64,000 nt of DNA from Candidatus Accumulibacter necessarius (GTDB lineage Bacteria > Pseudomonadota > Gammaproteobacteria > Burkholderiales > Rhodocyclaceae). The notes under the pieces were generated by a model that was not told the DNA's origin, did no database searches, and saw nothing but the letters and a program-made list of their open reading frames with translations. The DNA lies in assembly GCA_017302435.1 (NCBI GenBank), contig JAFLDL010000004.1:62001-126000 (forward strand). Reading direction: 5' to 3'. The position numbers were made by a program, and so were the translations under genes. Of this stretch, positions 27,977 through 38,232 are shown piece after piece; positions within the stretch are counted from its first letter, which is position 1, and every line of letters starts with the position of its first letter.

Positions 27977-28594
27977 ATGAAAACCGCCCTATCTCGCAGC
28001 GTCATGTTGACCATTTCCGTGCTTTTCCTGGCCCTCGGCGCCTGCAGCAAGGAACCTGACAACGCGGCAGCAGAAAAGCCCCCGGCGGTGACCGTTGACG
28101 ACATCCCGACCGCGGCGTCGCCGCTGGCCATCGCCGCCATTAGCGGCGATCTGGCGAAGATCAGGTCGCTGCTGGAAGCGGGAGCGGAGATCGAGACCAC
28201 CGACGCACTCGGCAGAACACCCCTCCACATGGCAGCGTTCTACGGACGCACCAGGGCAACGGAACTTCTTCTCGCCAGCGGTGCGACCATCGAAGTCAGG
28301 GACCGGATCGGCATGACGCCCCTGCATGCGGCGGTCCTTGCAGGTGGCAGGCACGTAGTGGAACTGCTGCTTGACCGAAAGGCGGATCCGAATGCGCGGA
28401 CCGACACCGGGCAAACACCGCTGCACCTTGCCGCCGCGACCGGCCAGCCACGGGTCGCACGGCTCCTCATCGAACGGGGTGCCGACCCGAAGAGCAAGGA
28501 CAAGCACGGCAAGACCCCGATCTTCTACGCCTCGCGCAACAAGCACCCGATCACGACCGAAGCACTGCAGCCGTATGCCGCGAAGGACGACTGA
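27977..28594 (+). CDS. Ankyrin-repeat lipoprotein
   Basis: A 205-residue protein. The signal peptide ends in a lipobox (FLALGACSKE), so it is probably lipidated at Cys and periplasmic. About four ankyrin repeats follow (LGRTPLHMAAFYGRTRATELLL, IGMTPLHAAVLAGGRHVVELLL, TGQTPLHLAAATGQPRVARLLI and a shorter fourth). ATG 27977 with AGGAGG ten bases upstream sets the start. Periplasmic ankyrin proteins such as AnkB support catalase or protein-protein contacts; the partner here is unknown. Confidence 0.9.
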   Translation: MKTALSRSVMLTISVLFLALGACSKEPDNAAAEKPPAVTVDDIPTAASPLAIAAISGDLAKIRSLLEAGAEIETTDALGRTPLHMAAFYGRTRATELLLASGATIEVRDRIGMTPLHAAVLAGGRHVVELLLDRKADPNARTDTGQTPLHLAAATGQPRVARLLIERGADPKSKDKHGKTPIFYASRNKHPITTEALQPYAAKDD

Positions 28595-28660
28595 CTGCGC
28601 CTCGTCACAACGGCTCGCACCTGCCCGCGGATCGGCTGGCGGTGCGTCTGACCAGAAGCA

Positions 28661-28680
28661 CCGCCAGGGAGGTCTGGCGG
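28661..28680. terminator. Hairpin between convergent ankyrin gene and fadD
   Basis: A perfect 7-bp stem CCGCCAG/CTGGCGG with a 6-nt loop lies directly after both stop codons. No U-tract follows, so termination efficiency is uncertain. Confidence 0.45.
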
Positions 28681-28681
28681 A

Positions 28682-30358
28682 TCAGGCCTTCTTGATTGCC
28701 TCGTCGCGGAGTTCGCGGCGCAGGATCTTGCCGACGTTGGTCTTCGGCAACTCGGTACGGAATTCGACCTGGCCAGGCACCTTGTAGCCGGTCAGGTGCT
28801 CCCGGCAATGGGCGATCAACGCCTCTGCAGTGAGCGCCGGGTCCTTCTTGACGACGAAGATCTTCACCGCCTCTCCCGACTTGTCGTGCGGAACACCGAC
28901 CGCAGCAACCTCAAGAACGCCGGGATGCTGGGCCACGACATCCTCGACTTCGTTCGGGTACACGTTGAAGCCCGAGACCAGAATCATGTCCTTCTTCCGG
29001 TCGACAATACGGACGAAACCGGTTTCATCCATCACCGCGATATCGCCGGTCAGCAGGAAACCGTCAGGCATGATGACCTTGGCGGTCTCTTCAGGACGGT
29101 TGTAATAACCCTTCATGACCTGCGGACCCCGGATGCAGAGTTCGCCGCGCTCGCCCAGCGGTACATCGACGCCCGCGTCGTTGCGAATGGCGACCTCGGT
29201 AGACGAGATCGGCACACCAATCGCGCCGGTGTAGGCGGGGATGTCTAGTGGATTGATGGTTGCCGCCGGCGAGGTTTCGGTCAGACCATAGGCCTCGATG
29301 AGGGGCTTGCCGGTCACCTGCTTCCACCTTTCTGCAACCGCCCTCTGGACGGCCATCCCACCGCCGAGCGTGACCTTGAGCTTGGCGAAGTCGAGCGCAC
29401 AAAAGGCATCATTGTTCAGCATGGCATTGAACAGGGTATTGACGCCGGTGATGACCGTGAAGGGATACTTGCCCAGTTCCGCGACAAAACCAGGAATGTC
29501 GCGCGGGTTGGTAATCAGCAGGTTGCTGGCACCGATCTTGAAAAAGGTGAAGCAGTTCGCCGTCAGGGCGAAAATGTGGTAGAGGGGCAGCGCCGTAACG
29601 ACCATGTGCTGCTCATCCCCCAGCGCCGGCTTGATCCAGGCGTGCGCTTGGGCGAGATTGGCCAGGATGTTGCGATGAATCAGCATGGCCCCTTTCGAGA
29701 GGCCTGTCGTTCCACCCGTGTACTGCAGAAAGGCCAGATCTTCCTGCTTGACGGCGACCGCCTTCAGCTCGGCCGAAGCGCCCTTGGCAAGCGCGCTACG
29801 GAAATTGACGGCGCGCGGCAGATTCCATGCCGGCACCATCTTCTTGACATACTTGACGACGAAATTGACGACCGCACCCTTCGGAAAGCCGAGCATGTCG
29901 CCAAGACGAGCCACCACGATGTGTTTCACCGGCGTTCTCGCCACGACCTGCTCCAGGGTGACAGCGAAATTCTCGAGAATCACGATGACGTCGGCGCCTG
30001 AATCCTTCAGTTGATGCTCCAGTTCGCGTGGCGTGTACAGCGGGTTGACATTCACCACCACATAGCCCGCACGCAAGGCACCGAAAATACAGATCGGATA
30101 CTGCAGCACATTCGGCATCATCAGGGCCACGCGGGCCCCCAGCGGCAACTTGAGAACCGACTGCAGGTAAGCGGCAAAATCCCGCGACAACTTGTCGAGT
30201 TCCGCGTAGGTGATCTCGACCCCCATGTTGATATAGGCCACGCGGTCGCGATACTTTGCGACGCTTTTCTCGAACAGCTCGCCAAGCGACTGGAACTCGC
30301 TCAAATCAACCTCGGCGGGTACGCCCTGTTGATAGCTCTTCAGCCAGATCTTCTCCAC
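28682..30358 (-). CDS. fadD: Long-chain fatty acid-CoA ligase
   Basis: A 558-residue AMP-forming acyl-CoA synthetase. The P-loop is [17 protein letters not shown]; the AYGLTETSP motif, the [21 protein letters not shown] hinge region and the C-terminal lysine in [14 protein letters not shown] are present. The enzyme activates fatty acids for beta-oxidation or lipid synthesis. GTG 30358 (MEKIWLKSY) with AGGAGGAG upstream is chosen over the longer frame. It may feed acyl-CoA to the reductase and wax ester synthase 8-16 kb away. Confidence 0.95.
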   Translation of the reverse strand: MEKIWLKSYQQGVPAEVDLSEFQSLGELFEKSVAKYRDRVAYINMGVEITYAELDKLSRDFAAYLQSVLKLPLGARVALMMPNVLQYPICIFGALRAGYVVVNVNPLYTPRELEHQLKDSGADVIVILENFAVTLEQVVARTPVKHIVVARLGDMLGFPKGAVVNFVVKYVKKMVPAWNLPRAVNFRSALAKGASAELKAVAVKQEDLAFLQYTGGTTGLSKGAMLIHRNILANLAQAHAWIKPALGDEQHMVVTALPLYHIFALTANCFTFFKIGASNLLITNPRDIPGFVAELGKYPFTVITGVNTLFNAMLNNDAFCALDFAKLKVTLGGGMAVQRAVAERWKQVTGKPLIEAYGLTETSPAATINPLDIPAYTGAIGVPISSTEVAIRNDAGVDVPLGERGELCIRGPQVMKGYYNRPEETAKVIMPDGFLLTGDIAVMDETGFVRIVDRKKDMILVSGFNVYPNEVEDVVAQHPGVLEVAAVGVPHDKSGEAVKIFVVKKDPALTAEALIAHCREHLTGYKVPGQVEFRTELPKTNVGKILRRELRDEAIKKA

Positions 30359-30439
30359 CTGCTCTCCTCCTGAGTGACCTTCTCTGTATAAGAATCGGCG
30401 TCGCCGGCACCTGCCGTCGGCTGACTGCCGTTCGCCTCC

Positions 30440-30460
30440 CAACCATTGACCGAATGGTTG
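30440..30460. promoter_or_regulatory. Candidate operator palindrome upstream of fadD
   Basis: CAACCATT, GACCG, AATGGTTG: 8-bp perfect arms with a 5-bp spacer, about 80 bp upstream of the fadD start and just downstream (on the fadD strand) of a TAGAAT -10-like box. The form is typical of TetR-family operators for fatty-acid genes; the binding protein is not known. Confidence 0.45.
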
Positions 30461-30596
30461 ACGCTACGGGCTTTATTCTAAAGGATTTGTTGCTCCTGCC
30501 GGCGGGCAGAAGAGCATTTTCGCGATGAGCAACCGAAACCGGTGCTCGCCGGGAAAGCGCAGGCGCAGGCTGTCGTCATGGCTTCCCGCAGGCTTC

Positions 30597-30623
30597 ATCT
30601 GGCCAGGCGAAGCCTAGCCAGAT
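30597..30623 (-). terminator. Strong hairpin downstream of fdxA
   Basis: ATCTGGC and GCCAGAT arms extend inward over AGGC/GCCT around one mismatch, with a GAA loop. There is no U-run, so it may be a terminator-like or mRNA 3'-end structure. Confidence 0.4.
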
Positions 30624-30677
30624 CATCGCCGCCTGGCGTCGCGCGACTAGCGGAAAAAGGAGGGAGGACAGCCAGAC

Positions 30678-31001
30678 TCAGCGCAGCAGATACTTGAGCT
30701 TGTCCGGCTTGTTGTTCCACTCGTCGGCCTCGGGCAGCGCGTCGGTCCGCTCAACGATGACCGGCCACGTCCGCGCCAGTTCGGCGTTGAGCGCGATGAA
30801 CGCGCGCTGGGCTTCCGGTACATCGTCCTCGGCAAATATCGCTTCCGCCGGACACTCCGGAACACAAAGCGTGCAATCGATGCACTCCTCAGGGTCGATC
30901 ACCAGGAAGTTCGGACCCTCGTGGAAACAGTCCACGGGACAGACGTCGACACAATCCGTAAACTTGCATTTGATACAGTTCTCAGTCACTACGTACGTCA
31001 T
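30678..31001 (-). CDS. fdxA: Ferredoxin FdxA (7Fe-8S type)
   Basis: A 107-residue ferredoxin. The N-terminal cluster region is [26 protein letters not shown] and the second is [16 protein letters not shown]. This is the Azotobacter FdI/FdxA pattern, carrying one [3Fe-4S] and one [4Fe-4S] cluster, with a C-terminal extension. It donates electrons to unknown partners. Divergent from trxA; a TATAGT -10-like box lies in the shared region. Confidence 0.95.
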   Translation of the reverse strand: MTYVVTENCIKCKFTDCVDVCPVDCFHEGPNFLVIDPEECIDCTLCVPECPAEAIFAEDDVPEAQRAFIALNAELARTWPVIVERTDALPEADEWNNKPDKLKYLLR

Positions 31002-31071
31002 TGTCGCGCTTCTGCAGATTTAGACGCTCAGGACTATAGCGTATTTGGCGCCTCCGAGACAGACCCACGGC

Positions 31072-31100
31072 TTCCATTAACGGGATTTTTTCGCTAGCAT
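31072..31100 (+). promoter_or_regulatory. Candidate promoter of trxA
   Basis: TTCCAT, 17-nt spacer, TAGCAT; about 90 nt upstream of the trxA start codon. Predicted by eye. Confidence 0.4.
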
Positions 31101-31190
31101 TGCAAAGCTGGCCGGCCAGAGCGTGGGCCAGACGCCATGCTACCCACCGCCGCCAGGCACTCCTTCCCAGACCCCGCAAGAGGCATTTTG

Positions 31191-31517
31191 ATGAGCGAAC
31201 ACATCCATCACGTTACGGACGACAGTTTCGGCAGCGAAGTGCTGCAATCGGTTGAGCCTGTTCTCGTTGATTACTGGGCCGAATGGTGCGGTCCATGCAA
31301 AATGATTGCACCCCTGCTGGACGACATCGCACTTGACTATGCCGGCCGCCTGAAGGTCGTCAAGTTGAATATCGACGACAATCAGAGAACGCCAGCAAGT
31401 TATGGCATCCGTGGCATCCCGACACTGATGCTGTTCAAGAACGGTAACATCGAAGCCACCAAGGTCGGCGCCCTCTCGAGATCGCAACTGATCAGCTTCA
31501 TTGACAATAATCTCTAA
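31191..31517 (+). CDS. trxA: Thioredoxin
   Basis: A 108-residue cytoplasmic thioredoxin with the active site [10 protein letters not shown], the cis-proline in [14 protein letters not shown], and normal length. It reduces protein disulfides with NADPH and thioredoxin reductase. ATG 31191 gives the usual N-terminus ([12 protein letters not shown]). rho follows 200 bp downstream on the same strand, the trxA-rho order seen in many proteobacteria. Confidence 0.97.
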   Translation: MSEHIHHVTDDSFGSEVLQSVEPVLVDYWAEWCGPCKMIAPLLDDIALDYAGRLKVVKLNIDDNQRTPASYGIRGIPTLMLFKNGNIEATKVGALSRSQLISFIDNNL

Positions 31518-31717
31518 ACTCGCTACGCTCCCAGCCTGAAGATTTCGTGGGTACACGGCCTGCCCATGGCCACTTGCCAGCCCGTACAATCCCTTCAGGC
31601 GTCCTCTCCCTTTAGCAGCACCCCTGCCGGCTTCACGGCCCCCCCTCTGGCACGCGTTTGATTCGCGGCGGCGCGCAACACAGCGCGTTGGGTTCTTCCC
31701 TTTCTCGTCTCCAGCAC

Positions 31718-32974
31718 ATGCACCTATCCGAACTCAAAGCACTCCATGTAAGCCAGCTTCTGGACATGGCCATCAACAACAACGTCGAAGGCGCCAACCG
31801 ACTGCGCAAGCACGAATTGATCTTCGCGCTGCTAAAGAATCAGGCCAGGAAAGGTGAGAGCATCTTCGGCGACGGAACGCTGGAAACACTGTCTGATGGC
31901 TTCGGTTTCCTCCGTTCGCCGGACACCTCGTATCTTGCGAGCACTGACGACATCTACGTCAGCCCGAGCCAGATCAGGCGCTTCAACCTGCATACCGGCG
32001 ACACCATTGAAGGAGAAATCCGAACGCCGAAGGATGGCGAACGTTATTTCGCCCTGGTCAAGGTCGACCGGATCAATGGCGAAGCACCCGAGGCATCGAA
32101 GAACAAGATTCTCTTCGAGAATCTGACGCCCTTACACCCTGCCGAACATCTGCAACTCGAGCGTGACATCCGCGGCGAAGAGAACATTACCAGCCGCATC
32201 ATCGACATCATCGCACCGATCGGCAAGGGCCAGCGCGGCCTGCTGGTGGCCAGCCCAAAAAGCGGCAAGACCGTGATGATGCAGCACATCGCGCACGCCA
32301 TCACCACCAACCACCCGGACGTCACGGTCATTGTCCTGCTGATCGATGAGCGCCCGGAGGAGGTCACGGAGATGACGCGCTCGGTGCGTGGTGAAGTCGT
32401 CGCCTCGACTTTCGATGAACCGGCGACGCGCCACGTCCAGGTAGCCGAGATGGTCATCGAGAAAGCCAAGCGGCTGATCGAGCACAAGCGGGACGTCGTC
32501 ATTCTGCTCGACTCGATCACCCGTCTGGCGCGCGCTTACAATACCGTCCAGCCGGCATCCGGCAAGGTGCTGACCGGTGGTGTCGATGCCAATGCGCTGC
32601 AGAAGCCAAAGCGCTTCTTCGGAGCTGCCCGCAACATCGAGGAAGGCGGCTCGCTGACCATCATCGCGACGGCGCTGATCGATACTGGCAGCCGGATGGA
32701 CGATGTCATCTACGAAGAGTTCAAAGGCACGGGGAACATGGAAATTCACCTCGACCGCCGCATGGCCGAGAAGCGCGTTTACCCTGCGATCAACGTCAAT
32801 CGCTCCGGGACGCGCCGCGAAGAACTCCTGCTGAAGCCGGATGTGCTGCAAAAGATGTGGGTTCTTCGCAAGCTCCTCTACAACATGGACGATCTCGAAG
32901 CAATGGAATTTCTGCTCGACAAGATCAAGGCAACCAAGAACAACGCGGAATTCTTCGATTCGATGCGCCGCTGA
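31718..32974 (+). CDS. rho: Transcription termination factor Rho
   Basis: A 418-residue hexameric RNA helicase. The N-terminal RNA-binding part starts [18 protein letters not shown] and includes [13 protein letters not shown]; the Q-loop/P-loop segment is [19 protein letters not shown], Walker B is [16 protein letters not shown], and the R-loop [20 protein letters not shown] is intact. It terminates transcription of untranslated RNA. ATG 31718 gives the E. coli-like N-terminus. About 200 bp of leader precede it, compatible with autoregulation. Confidence 0.98.
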   Translation: MHLSELKALHVSQLLDMAINNNVEGANRLRKHELIFALLKNQARKGESIFGDGTLETLSDGFGFLRSPDTSYLASTDDIYVSPSQIRRFNLHTGDTIEGEIRTPKDGERYFALVKVDRINGEAPEASKNKILFENLTPLHPAEHLQLERDIRGEENITSRIIDIIAPIGKGQRGLLVASPKSGKTVMMQHIAHAITTNHPDVTVIVLLIDERPEEVTEMTRSVRGEVVASTFDEPATRHVQVAEMVIEKAKRLIEHKRDVVILLDSITRLARAYNTVQPASGKVLTGGVDANALQKPKRFFGAARNIEEGGSLTIIATALIDTGSRMDDVIYEEFKGTGNMEIHLDRRMAEKRVYPAINVNRSGTRREELLLKPDVLQKMWVLRKLLYNMDDLEAMEFLLDKIKATKNNAEFFDSMRR

Positions 32975-33048
32975 TCACGCCAGGGGGTGTCGCGGGGAAG
33001 GCAAGCACCGGAATCGATCACTTGGTGTCGGCGCGATCGGAACCCGGA

Positions 33049-33077
33049 TTGCAGATGATGCAAAAATCACCGATAAT
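33049..33077 (+). promoter_or_regulatory. Candidate sigma-70 promoter of rpmE
   Basis: TTGCAG, an exact 17-nt spacer and GATAAT, ending 83 nt before the rpmE start. One of the best promoter matches in the window. Confidence 0.65.
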
Positions 33078-33160
33078 TGCGATTTATCCAGACTCCTCAT
33101 GTTTCGGGCGTCGCCTTGGCGCGGCGATCCGACAGATCTAACGCACAGGAAAAGCACCAG

Positions 33161-33376
33161 ATGAAAGACAACATCCACCCTGCATACAATGAAATCGCGG
33201 TGACCTGCTCCTGCGGCAACACCTTCACCACCCGATCGACCATGAAGAAGCCGCTGCACGTCGAGGTGTGCGCGGCCTGCCATCCGTTCTATACCGGAAA
33301 ACAGAAGATCATCGACACGGCCGGCCGCGTCGAGAAATTCAACCAGAAATACGGCGCCATGCGGAAGCCGGCTTAG
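33161..33376 (+). CDS. rpmE: 50S ribosomal protein L31, zinc-binding type
   Basis: A 71-residue L31. It starts [20 protein letters not shown] and carries a C+ set of four cysteines (CSC and CAAC) that bind zinc. AGGAAAA upstream of the ATG is a ribosome-binding site. Its own promoter and terminator frame it as a single-gene unit. Confidence 0.97.
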   Translation: MKDNIHPAYNEIAVTCSCGNTFTTRSTMKKPLHVEVCAACHPFYTGKQKIIDTAGRVEKFNQKYGAMRKPA

Positions 33377-33400
33377 GTCGGCCGGCAGGGTCGACAGAAA

Positions 33401-33425
33401 AGGCAGCCCCTTGGCTGCCTTTTTC
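33401..33425 (+). terminator. Rho-independent terminator of rpmE
   Basis: AGGCAGCC/GGCTGCCT 8-bp perfect stem with a CCTT loop followed by TTTTT, starting 25 nt after the rpmE stop. Confidence 0.85.
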
Positions 33426-33504
33426 GTTTCCGTCAACGGACGTTCAAGCGAATACGCTCCAGATGCCAGTGCAACCGGCGCACGCCCGCTTCAAAGGGAT
33501 TCCA

Positions 33505-35124
33505 ATGCCACCCAGCGGCTGGACTCTGGCAGTCCTGCTCGCCCTCTATGTGTTCACCGGGCTGATCGGCCACGACCCCTGGAAACATGATGACGCAATC
33601 ACCATCGGCGTGGTCCATGACATCCTCTCAAACGGCCACTGGCTAACGCCCGGCCTCGCTGGCCGCCCCTACCCTGAACCGCCTCTCTACTACTGGGTAG
33701 CCGCAGCAGCCGGTTATCTGTGGTCCTGGCTGTTGCCGTTGCACGAGGGTGCGAGACTGGCCAGCGGCTTGTTCACCCTGCTCGCCCTAGGTTTCATCCT
33801 GCTCGCCGCGCGCGAACTGCACGGCCGCGAGCAAGCGCCGGCGGCGCCCCTGCTACTGGCCGGTAGCATCGGCTTCCTTTTCCACGCCCACGAAGCGCAG
33901 CCCATGCTGGCCACGCTGACTGCACATACCGCCGCCTACTGGGGACTGACCCAGTTGCTCGGCAAGCGGCCGCGCCACGGCGCCACCTGCTTCGGCGCGG
34001 CACTGGGGCTCGGTTTTCTTGCCAACGGCCTGGCAGCCATGCTGCCGCTGCTGCCGGTGGCAACCTTTGTCGTCTGGCGATCCGATAACCGTCAGCGCTC
34101 GGCGCTGCTGCTGCTTGGCTCGCTGCTCCTGGCCTGCGCGCTGGCCGGCGGCTGGCTGGGCGCCCTGTTCGTCGCAGATCCCCAGTACTTCGCAGGGTTC
34201 TGGCATGGTGAGTTGACCCAGCTCGGCGGCAGCGCTCAGCCCTTGCTCAACCTGCAGCGCCTGCTCCTCATGCTGCCCTGGTACGCCTGGCCAGCCTTCC
34301 CTCTCGCCGGCTGGGCACTCTGGGCGAAGCGCCGGCAGCTGGCAACCACCCCGCTGGCCTTGCCCGTTTTCGCTTTGCTGACAGCGCTGCTGCTGGTCAG
34401 CCTGTGGTTAGGCGCAGGCAGCGCACCCGCCTTGTTGCTGCTCTCACCACTGGTCCTGCTAGCCGTTCCCGGGGTTGCTTCCCTGCGACGCGGCGCGGCG
34501 AACGCTTTCGACTGGTTCGGCATGATTACCTTCAGCGTCTTTGCCCTGCTCGCCTGGATCGGCTGGTCGGCCATGGTATTCGGCTGGCCCGAAAAGCTTG
34601 CGCGACAGGCGGTTCGGTTGGCGCCAGGATTCGTCGCTCATTTCAGCATCCTGGCCGCCGGCCTGGCTCTGCTCGCGACGTTGATCTGGTGCTGGTTGAT
34701 TGTCACCAGCCCGCGCTCGCCAATGCGCGGGATCATGCACTGGATGGCCGGTCTGACCCTGTTCTGGCTATTGATCGCGACGCTCTGGATGCCATGGATC
34801 GACTACGGAAAAAGCTATCGTCAGGTGGCCGCGTCCCTGGCAAAGGCACTGCCCGGCGAGCGCCATTGCATCATCAACGTCAACACCGCCAACTCGATAC
34901 TCGCCGCCCTGGATTATTTCGAGGACATACGCACCGTTACAGCGAGATCCCCTGGCGCAAAAAACTGTGATCTGCTGCTCATGCAGGGTTCAGCCAGAGA
35001 TGGCGGCGTCGCGATGGCTGCCGGCTGGGAGAAGATCTGGGAGGGCGGTCGCCCGGTCGACCGCCGTGCCAGCGAAAAGCTACACCTTTACCAGCGCCAA
35101 GCAGGAACCTTGTCAGGCAAGTGA
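33505..35124 (+). CDS. ArnT-like (GT39/PMT family) membrane glycosyltransferase
   Basis: A 539-residue protein with about a dozen transmembrane helices. The first periplasmic loop has GHDPWKHDDAITIGVVHDIL followed by PYPEPPLYYW, the conserved acidic/aromatic site of GT-C enzymes that transfer sugars from polyprenyl phosphate. Family members add aminoarabinose to lipid A (ArnT) or glycosylate proteins; the substrate is not readable here, and no arn genes are nearby. ATG 33505 with AAAGGGA upstream is chosen because the rpmE terminator lies before it. Confidence 0.85.
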   Translation: MPPSGWTLAVLLALYVFTGLIGHDPWKHDDAITIGVVHDILSNGHWLTPGLAGRPYPEPPLYYWVAAAAGYLWSWLLPLHEGARLASGLFTLLALGFILLAARELHGREQAPAAPLLLAGSIGFLFHAHEAQPMLATLTAHTAAYWGLTQLLGKRPRHGATCFGAALGLGFLANGLAAMLPLLPVATFVVWRSDNRQRSALLLLGSLLLACALAGGWLGALFVADPQYFAGFWHGELTQLGGSAQPLLNLQRLLLMLPWYAWPAFPLAGWALWAKRRQLATTPLALPVFALLTALLLVSLWLGAGSAPALLLLSPLVLLAVPGVASLRRGAANAFDWFGMITFSVFALLAWIGWSAMVFGWPEKLARQAVRLAPGFVAHFSILAAGLALLATLIWCWLIVTSPRSPMRGIMHWMAGLTLFWLLIATLWMPWIDYGKSYRQVAASLAKALPGERHCIINVNTANSILAALDYFEDIRTVTARSPGAKNCDLLLMQGSARDGGVAMAAGWEKIWEGGRPVDRRASEKLHLYQRQAGTLSGK

Positions 35125-35155
35125 GGCAGGCAGCAGCACCAAACAAGCTGCGCCG

Positions 35156-35701
35156 TCAGAGCCTGATGAAATGCTCGCGGTAGTACTGCAACTCAGCAAT
35201 CGACTCGCGGATATCGGCAAGCGCGGTGTGCTCGGCACGCTTGACAAAGCCCTTGGCGATCTCGGGTTTCCAGCGGCGGCAGAGTTCCTTCAGCGTGCTG
35301 ACATCGAGGTTTCGATAGTGAAACCAGGCTTCAAGCTGCGGCATGTACCTGGCCATGAAGCGCCGGTCCTGCCCGATCGAGTTTCCGCACATCGGACTGG
35401 CCGCTTGCGGCACGTAGGACTGCACGAAAGCCAAGGCCGCCGCTTCAACAGCCGCCTCGTCGAGCACTGATGCCCGGACCCGCTCGATCAGACCGGAGCG
35501 CGCATGCGTTCTCCGATTCCACTCATCCATCGCCGCAAGACAGGCGTCCTCCTGGCGTACGGCCCACACAGGTGATTCGGCAACTGTTGTCAATTGGCTG
35601 TCGGTCACGACCATTGCCAGTTCGATGATGTGGTCCCGCTCAGGTTCCAGACCGGTCATTTCCATATCCAGCCAAACGAGGTGATTGGCATCCTGTGCCA
35701 T
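35156..35701 (-). CDS. orn: Oligoribonuclease
   Basis: A 181-residue DEDDh 3'-5' exonuclease that degrades 2-5-nt RNAs and pGpG from cyclic di-GMP turnover. Motif I is [37 protein letters not shown] gives motif II, and [16 protein letters not shown] holds the final His and Asp. Divergent from the M48 protease gene, with 43 bp between starts. Confidence 0.97.
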   Translation of the reverse strand: MAQDANHLVWLDMEMTGLEPERDHIIELAMVVTDSQLTTVAESPVWAVRQEDACLAAMDEWNRRTHARSGLIERVRASVLDEAAVEAAALAFVQSYVPQAASPMCGNSIGQDRRFMARYMPQLEAWFHYRNLDVSTLKELCRRWKPEIAKGFVKRAEHTALADIRESIAELQYYREHFIRL

Positions 35702-35744
35702 ATAATCCGCCTGAACTCCAAAAACATGATTGTGTCACAGACGC

Positions 35745-36983
35745 ATGCTCAATACCTTCTCCTTCGCGTTTCTTGCCGCCCTGGTGTTAATGTGCGCCCT
35801 GCGCATCTGGCTGGCGCAACGTCAGATTTCGCATGTCATTGCTCATCGCGGGCGGGTACCCGCTGGTTTCGCTGATCGCATCGAGCTCGACGCCCATCAG
35901 AAGGCCGCCGACTATACCGTCGCTCGCACCCGCTTCGGCACAGTCGGGCTGGCGGTTGAAGTGGCCGTTCTGCTCGCCTTCACGTTCGGCGGTGGCCTGC
36001 AAACATTGCATGACTTCTGGTCGGGGCGACTCGACGGCCTGACCTACGGCGTTGCACTGATCTTCAGCGTCGCACTGGTATCCGCCATCGTTGATCTGCC
36101 CCTGGCGCTCTACCGGCAGTTTGTCATTGAGGCCAACTTCGGCTTCAACCGCATGACCTTGAAGATCTTTATCAGCGACCTGCTGAAACAGGCGGCACTG
36201 GGCATCGTTATTGGCACACCCGTGCTGCTGGCCGTACTCTGGCTGATGGACAGAATGGGTGATCTGTGGTGGCTCCACGTCTGGCTCTTCTGGTGCGCTT
36301 TCAATCTGCTGCTCCTGTTCATCTATCCAACCTGGATCGCACCACTTTTTAACAAGTTCGTCCCGCTTGACGATGCCCAGCTGAAGGTGCGCGTCGAGGC
36401 GCTGCTGGCGCGCTGCGGCTTCACCAGTTCAGGCCTCTTCGTGATGGATGGCTCAAGACGCTCGCGCCACGGCAACGCCTACTTCACGGGTTTCGGCAAG
36501 ACCAAGCGCATCGTTTTCTTTGATACGCTGCTCAGCCGCCTGCGCCCGGTCGAGGTCGAAGCCGTCCTGGCGCACGAACTGGGCCACTTCAAGCACCGAC
36601 ACGTCCTCAAGCGGATAGGAATGCTTTTCGCCATGTCGCTCGGCTGTCTCGCTCTGCTCGGCCAACTGATCGATGCCGAGTGGTTCTTCAACGGACTTGG
36701 CGTTACTGCCGGGAACACCGTCCTGGGACTGCTTCTCTTCTTCCTCGTCGGCCCCGTCTTCACCTTCCTGCTGACGCCACTCCTGAGTCTGCTGTCCCGT
36801 CGCGACGAGTTTGAAGCCGACCGCTACGCGGCAGCCCACGCCTCGGCAGGTGATCTTGTCAGCGCGCTGGTGAAACTCTATGGAGATAATGCTGCGACGC
36901 TGACTCCCGACCCGCTACACTCACTGTTCTATGATTCACATCCACCGGCTGCCCTGCGCATTACCCACCTGCAAAGCGCTTGA
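35745..36983 (+). CDS. M48 family zinc metalloprotease, Ste24/CAAX protease-like
   Basis: A 412-residue integral-membrane peptidase with several N-terminal helices, the zinc site VLAHELGHFKHRH and a downstream Glu ligand in SRRDEFEADRYAAAHA. Ste24-type homologues cleave membrane or misfolded proteins; bacteria usually lack prenylated CAAX substrates, so a quality-control role is likely. ATG 35745 is chosen; a TTG at 35730 extends it by 5 codons. A TATAAT at 35701-35706 may be its -10 box. Followed by phhB and rsgA. Confidence 0.92.
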   Translation: MLNTFSFAFLAALVLMCALRIWLAQRQISHVIAHRGRVPAGFADRIELDAHQKAADYTVARTRFGTVGLAVEVAVLLAFTFGGGLQTLHDFWSGRLDGLTYGVALIFSVALVSAIVDLPLALYRQFVIEANFGFNRMTLKIFISDLLKQAALGIVIGTPVLLAVLWLMDRMGDLWWLHVWLFWCAFNLLLLFIYPTWIAPLFNKFVPLDDAQLKVRVEALLARCGFTSSGLFVMDGSRRSRHGNAYFTGFGKTKRIVFFDTLLSRLRPVEVEAVLAHELGHFKHRHVLKRIGMLFAMSLGCLALLGQLIDAEWFFNGLGVTAGNTVLGLLLFFLVGPVFTFLLTPLLSLLSRRDEFEADRYAAAHASAGDLVSALVKLYGDNAATLTPDPLHSLFYDSHPPAALRITHLQSA

Positions 36984-37007
36984 ACAGAACCAGAAAGAGT
37001 CCAGGCG

Positions 37008-37352
37008 ATGATGACCGAACCGGAACTTGCCCGCGAACATTGTCGCCCGCTTCGTGGCGGCGAACACTCACTGGATCAAACGCAGGCGTCGGCCCTGCTC
37101 GCCAGCCTGCCGGGCTGGCAGATTGTCGACCCGGGCCAGCTGCTGCAAAAGGAATTCACCTTTGCCAGTTACACGGCCACCCTGTTGTTCGTAAACACCG
37201 TGGCGGGAATGGCTGAACGTGAAAACCACCACCCCGATCTTGAAGTCGGCTACGGCCGTGTCAAGGTCAATTACAGTACGCACGACGTCGGCGGCCTGTC
37301 ACGCAACGATTTCATCTGCGCCGCCAAGATCGAAGCATTGGCCAGGATTTGA
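37008..37352 (+). CDS. phhB: 4a-hydroxytetrahydrobiopterin dehydratase
   Basis: A 114-residue pterin-4a-carbinolamine dehydratase. The motif ERENHHPDLEVGYGRVKVNYSTHD contains the conserved His-His and later His residues. It recycles the pterin cofactor of aromatic amino-acid hydroxylases; no phhA is in the window. The stop overlaps the TTG start of rsgA. Confidence 0.95.
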   Translation: MMTEPELAREHCRPLRGGEHSLDQTQASALLASLPGWQIVDPGQLLQKEFTFASYTATLLFVNTVAGMAERENHHPDLEVGYGRVKVNYSTHDVGGLSRNDFICAAKIEALARI

Positions 37353-38215
37353 GACTCGCAGGTACCGTCGTCGCCGCCTATGGGCGGCAGTACCGCATCG
37401 AATTGGCAGATGGAACGACGCTGCTCTGCGTTCCTCGCGGCAAGAAGAGCGAGCTGGTCTGCGGCGACCGGGTGACGGTCCAGCGCACGAGCCCAGACCA
37501 GGGCGTGATCGGCGCGCTTGACACGAGGCGGACCCTGCTTTATCGCTCGGACAATTTCAAACAGAAGCTGATCGCCGCCAACGTCACTCAGGTGATCATC
37601 GTTGTCGCCACCGAACCCTCGTTTTCGGACGAACTTATCACGCGCTGCATCGTCGCCGCTGAAAGTCAGGACATCCAGGTTCTCATCGTGCTCAACAAAT
37701 GCGACCTCAGCGAGCGGCTGGCAGCCGCCACGGCGGCGCTGGCGCCTTACGAGAAGCTGGGTTACCGGATCGTCAGGCTTTCGGCACGCCAGAATGGTAC
37801 GCTGCTGTTACCGTGTCTGGCCGGCCACACCAGCCTGCTGATCGGCCAATCAGGGATGGGCAAATCGACCTTGATCAATGCCCTGGTCCCTGGCGCCGCC
37901 GCACCAACCCGCGAGATCTCGCAAGCCCTGCACACCGGCAAACACACCACCACGCATGCCAGCCTCTACCGCCCAAGCGCCGACTCGGCGCTGATAGACT
38001 CGCCCGGCCTGACCGAATTTGGTCTACACCACCTGTCATCAGAGGAAATTGCGCACGCGTTTATCGAACTTCGGCCGCTGCTCGGCCATTGTCGCTTCCG
38101 CAACTGTCGACACGACCATGAACCGGACTGCAGAGTACTTGCGGCAGTCTGTCATGGTGACATCGACCCGCGCCGCTACGCGGCGTTCCGCTCACTCTGC
38201 GCCGAAATCGGCTAA
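37349..38215 (+). CDS. rsgA: Small-ribosomal-subunit biogenesis GTPase RsgA
   Basis: A 288-residue circularly permuted GTPase: an N-terminal OB-fold, then G4 (VLNKCDLS) ahead of G1 (IGQSGMGKST) and G3 (IDSPGLTEFG). The C-terminal zinc finger is CRFRNCRHDHEPDCRV. It assists late 30S maturation. The start is a TTG overlapping the phhB stop (TTGA), so translation is probably coupled. Confidence 0.95.
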   Translation: MRLAGTVVAAYGRQYRIELADGTTLLCVPRGKKSELVCGDRVTVQRTSPDQGVIGALDTRRTLLYRSDNFKQKLIAANVTQVIIVVATEPSFSDELITRCIVAAESQDIQVLIVLNKCDLSERLAAATAALAPYEKLGYRIVRLSARQNGTLLLPCLAGHTSLLIGQSGMGKSTLINALVPGAAAPTREISQALHTGKHTTTHASLYRPSADSALIDSPGLTEFGLHHLSSEEIAHAFIELRPLLGHCRFRNCRHDHEPDCRVLAAVCHGDIDPRRYAAFRSLCAEIG

Positions 38216-38232
38216 CACCACAGGAGTTTCGC

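Larger units (their letters stand above)
30359..30677. other. Intergenic region upstream of fadD, downstream of fdxA
   Basis: No gene seen. It contains a 21-bp palindrome (30440-30460) suited to a regulator of fadD, and a hairpin at 30597-30623 after fdxA. Confidence 0.6.
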
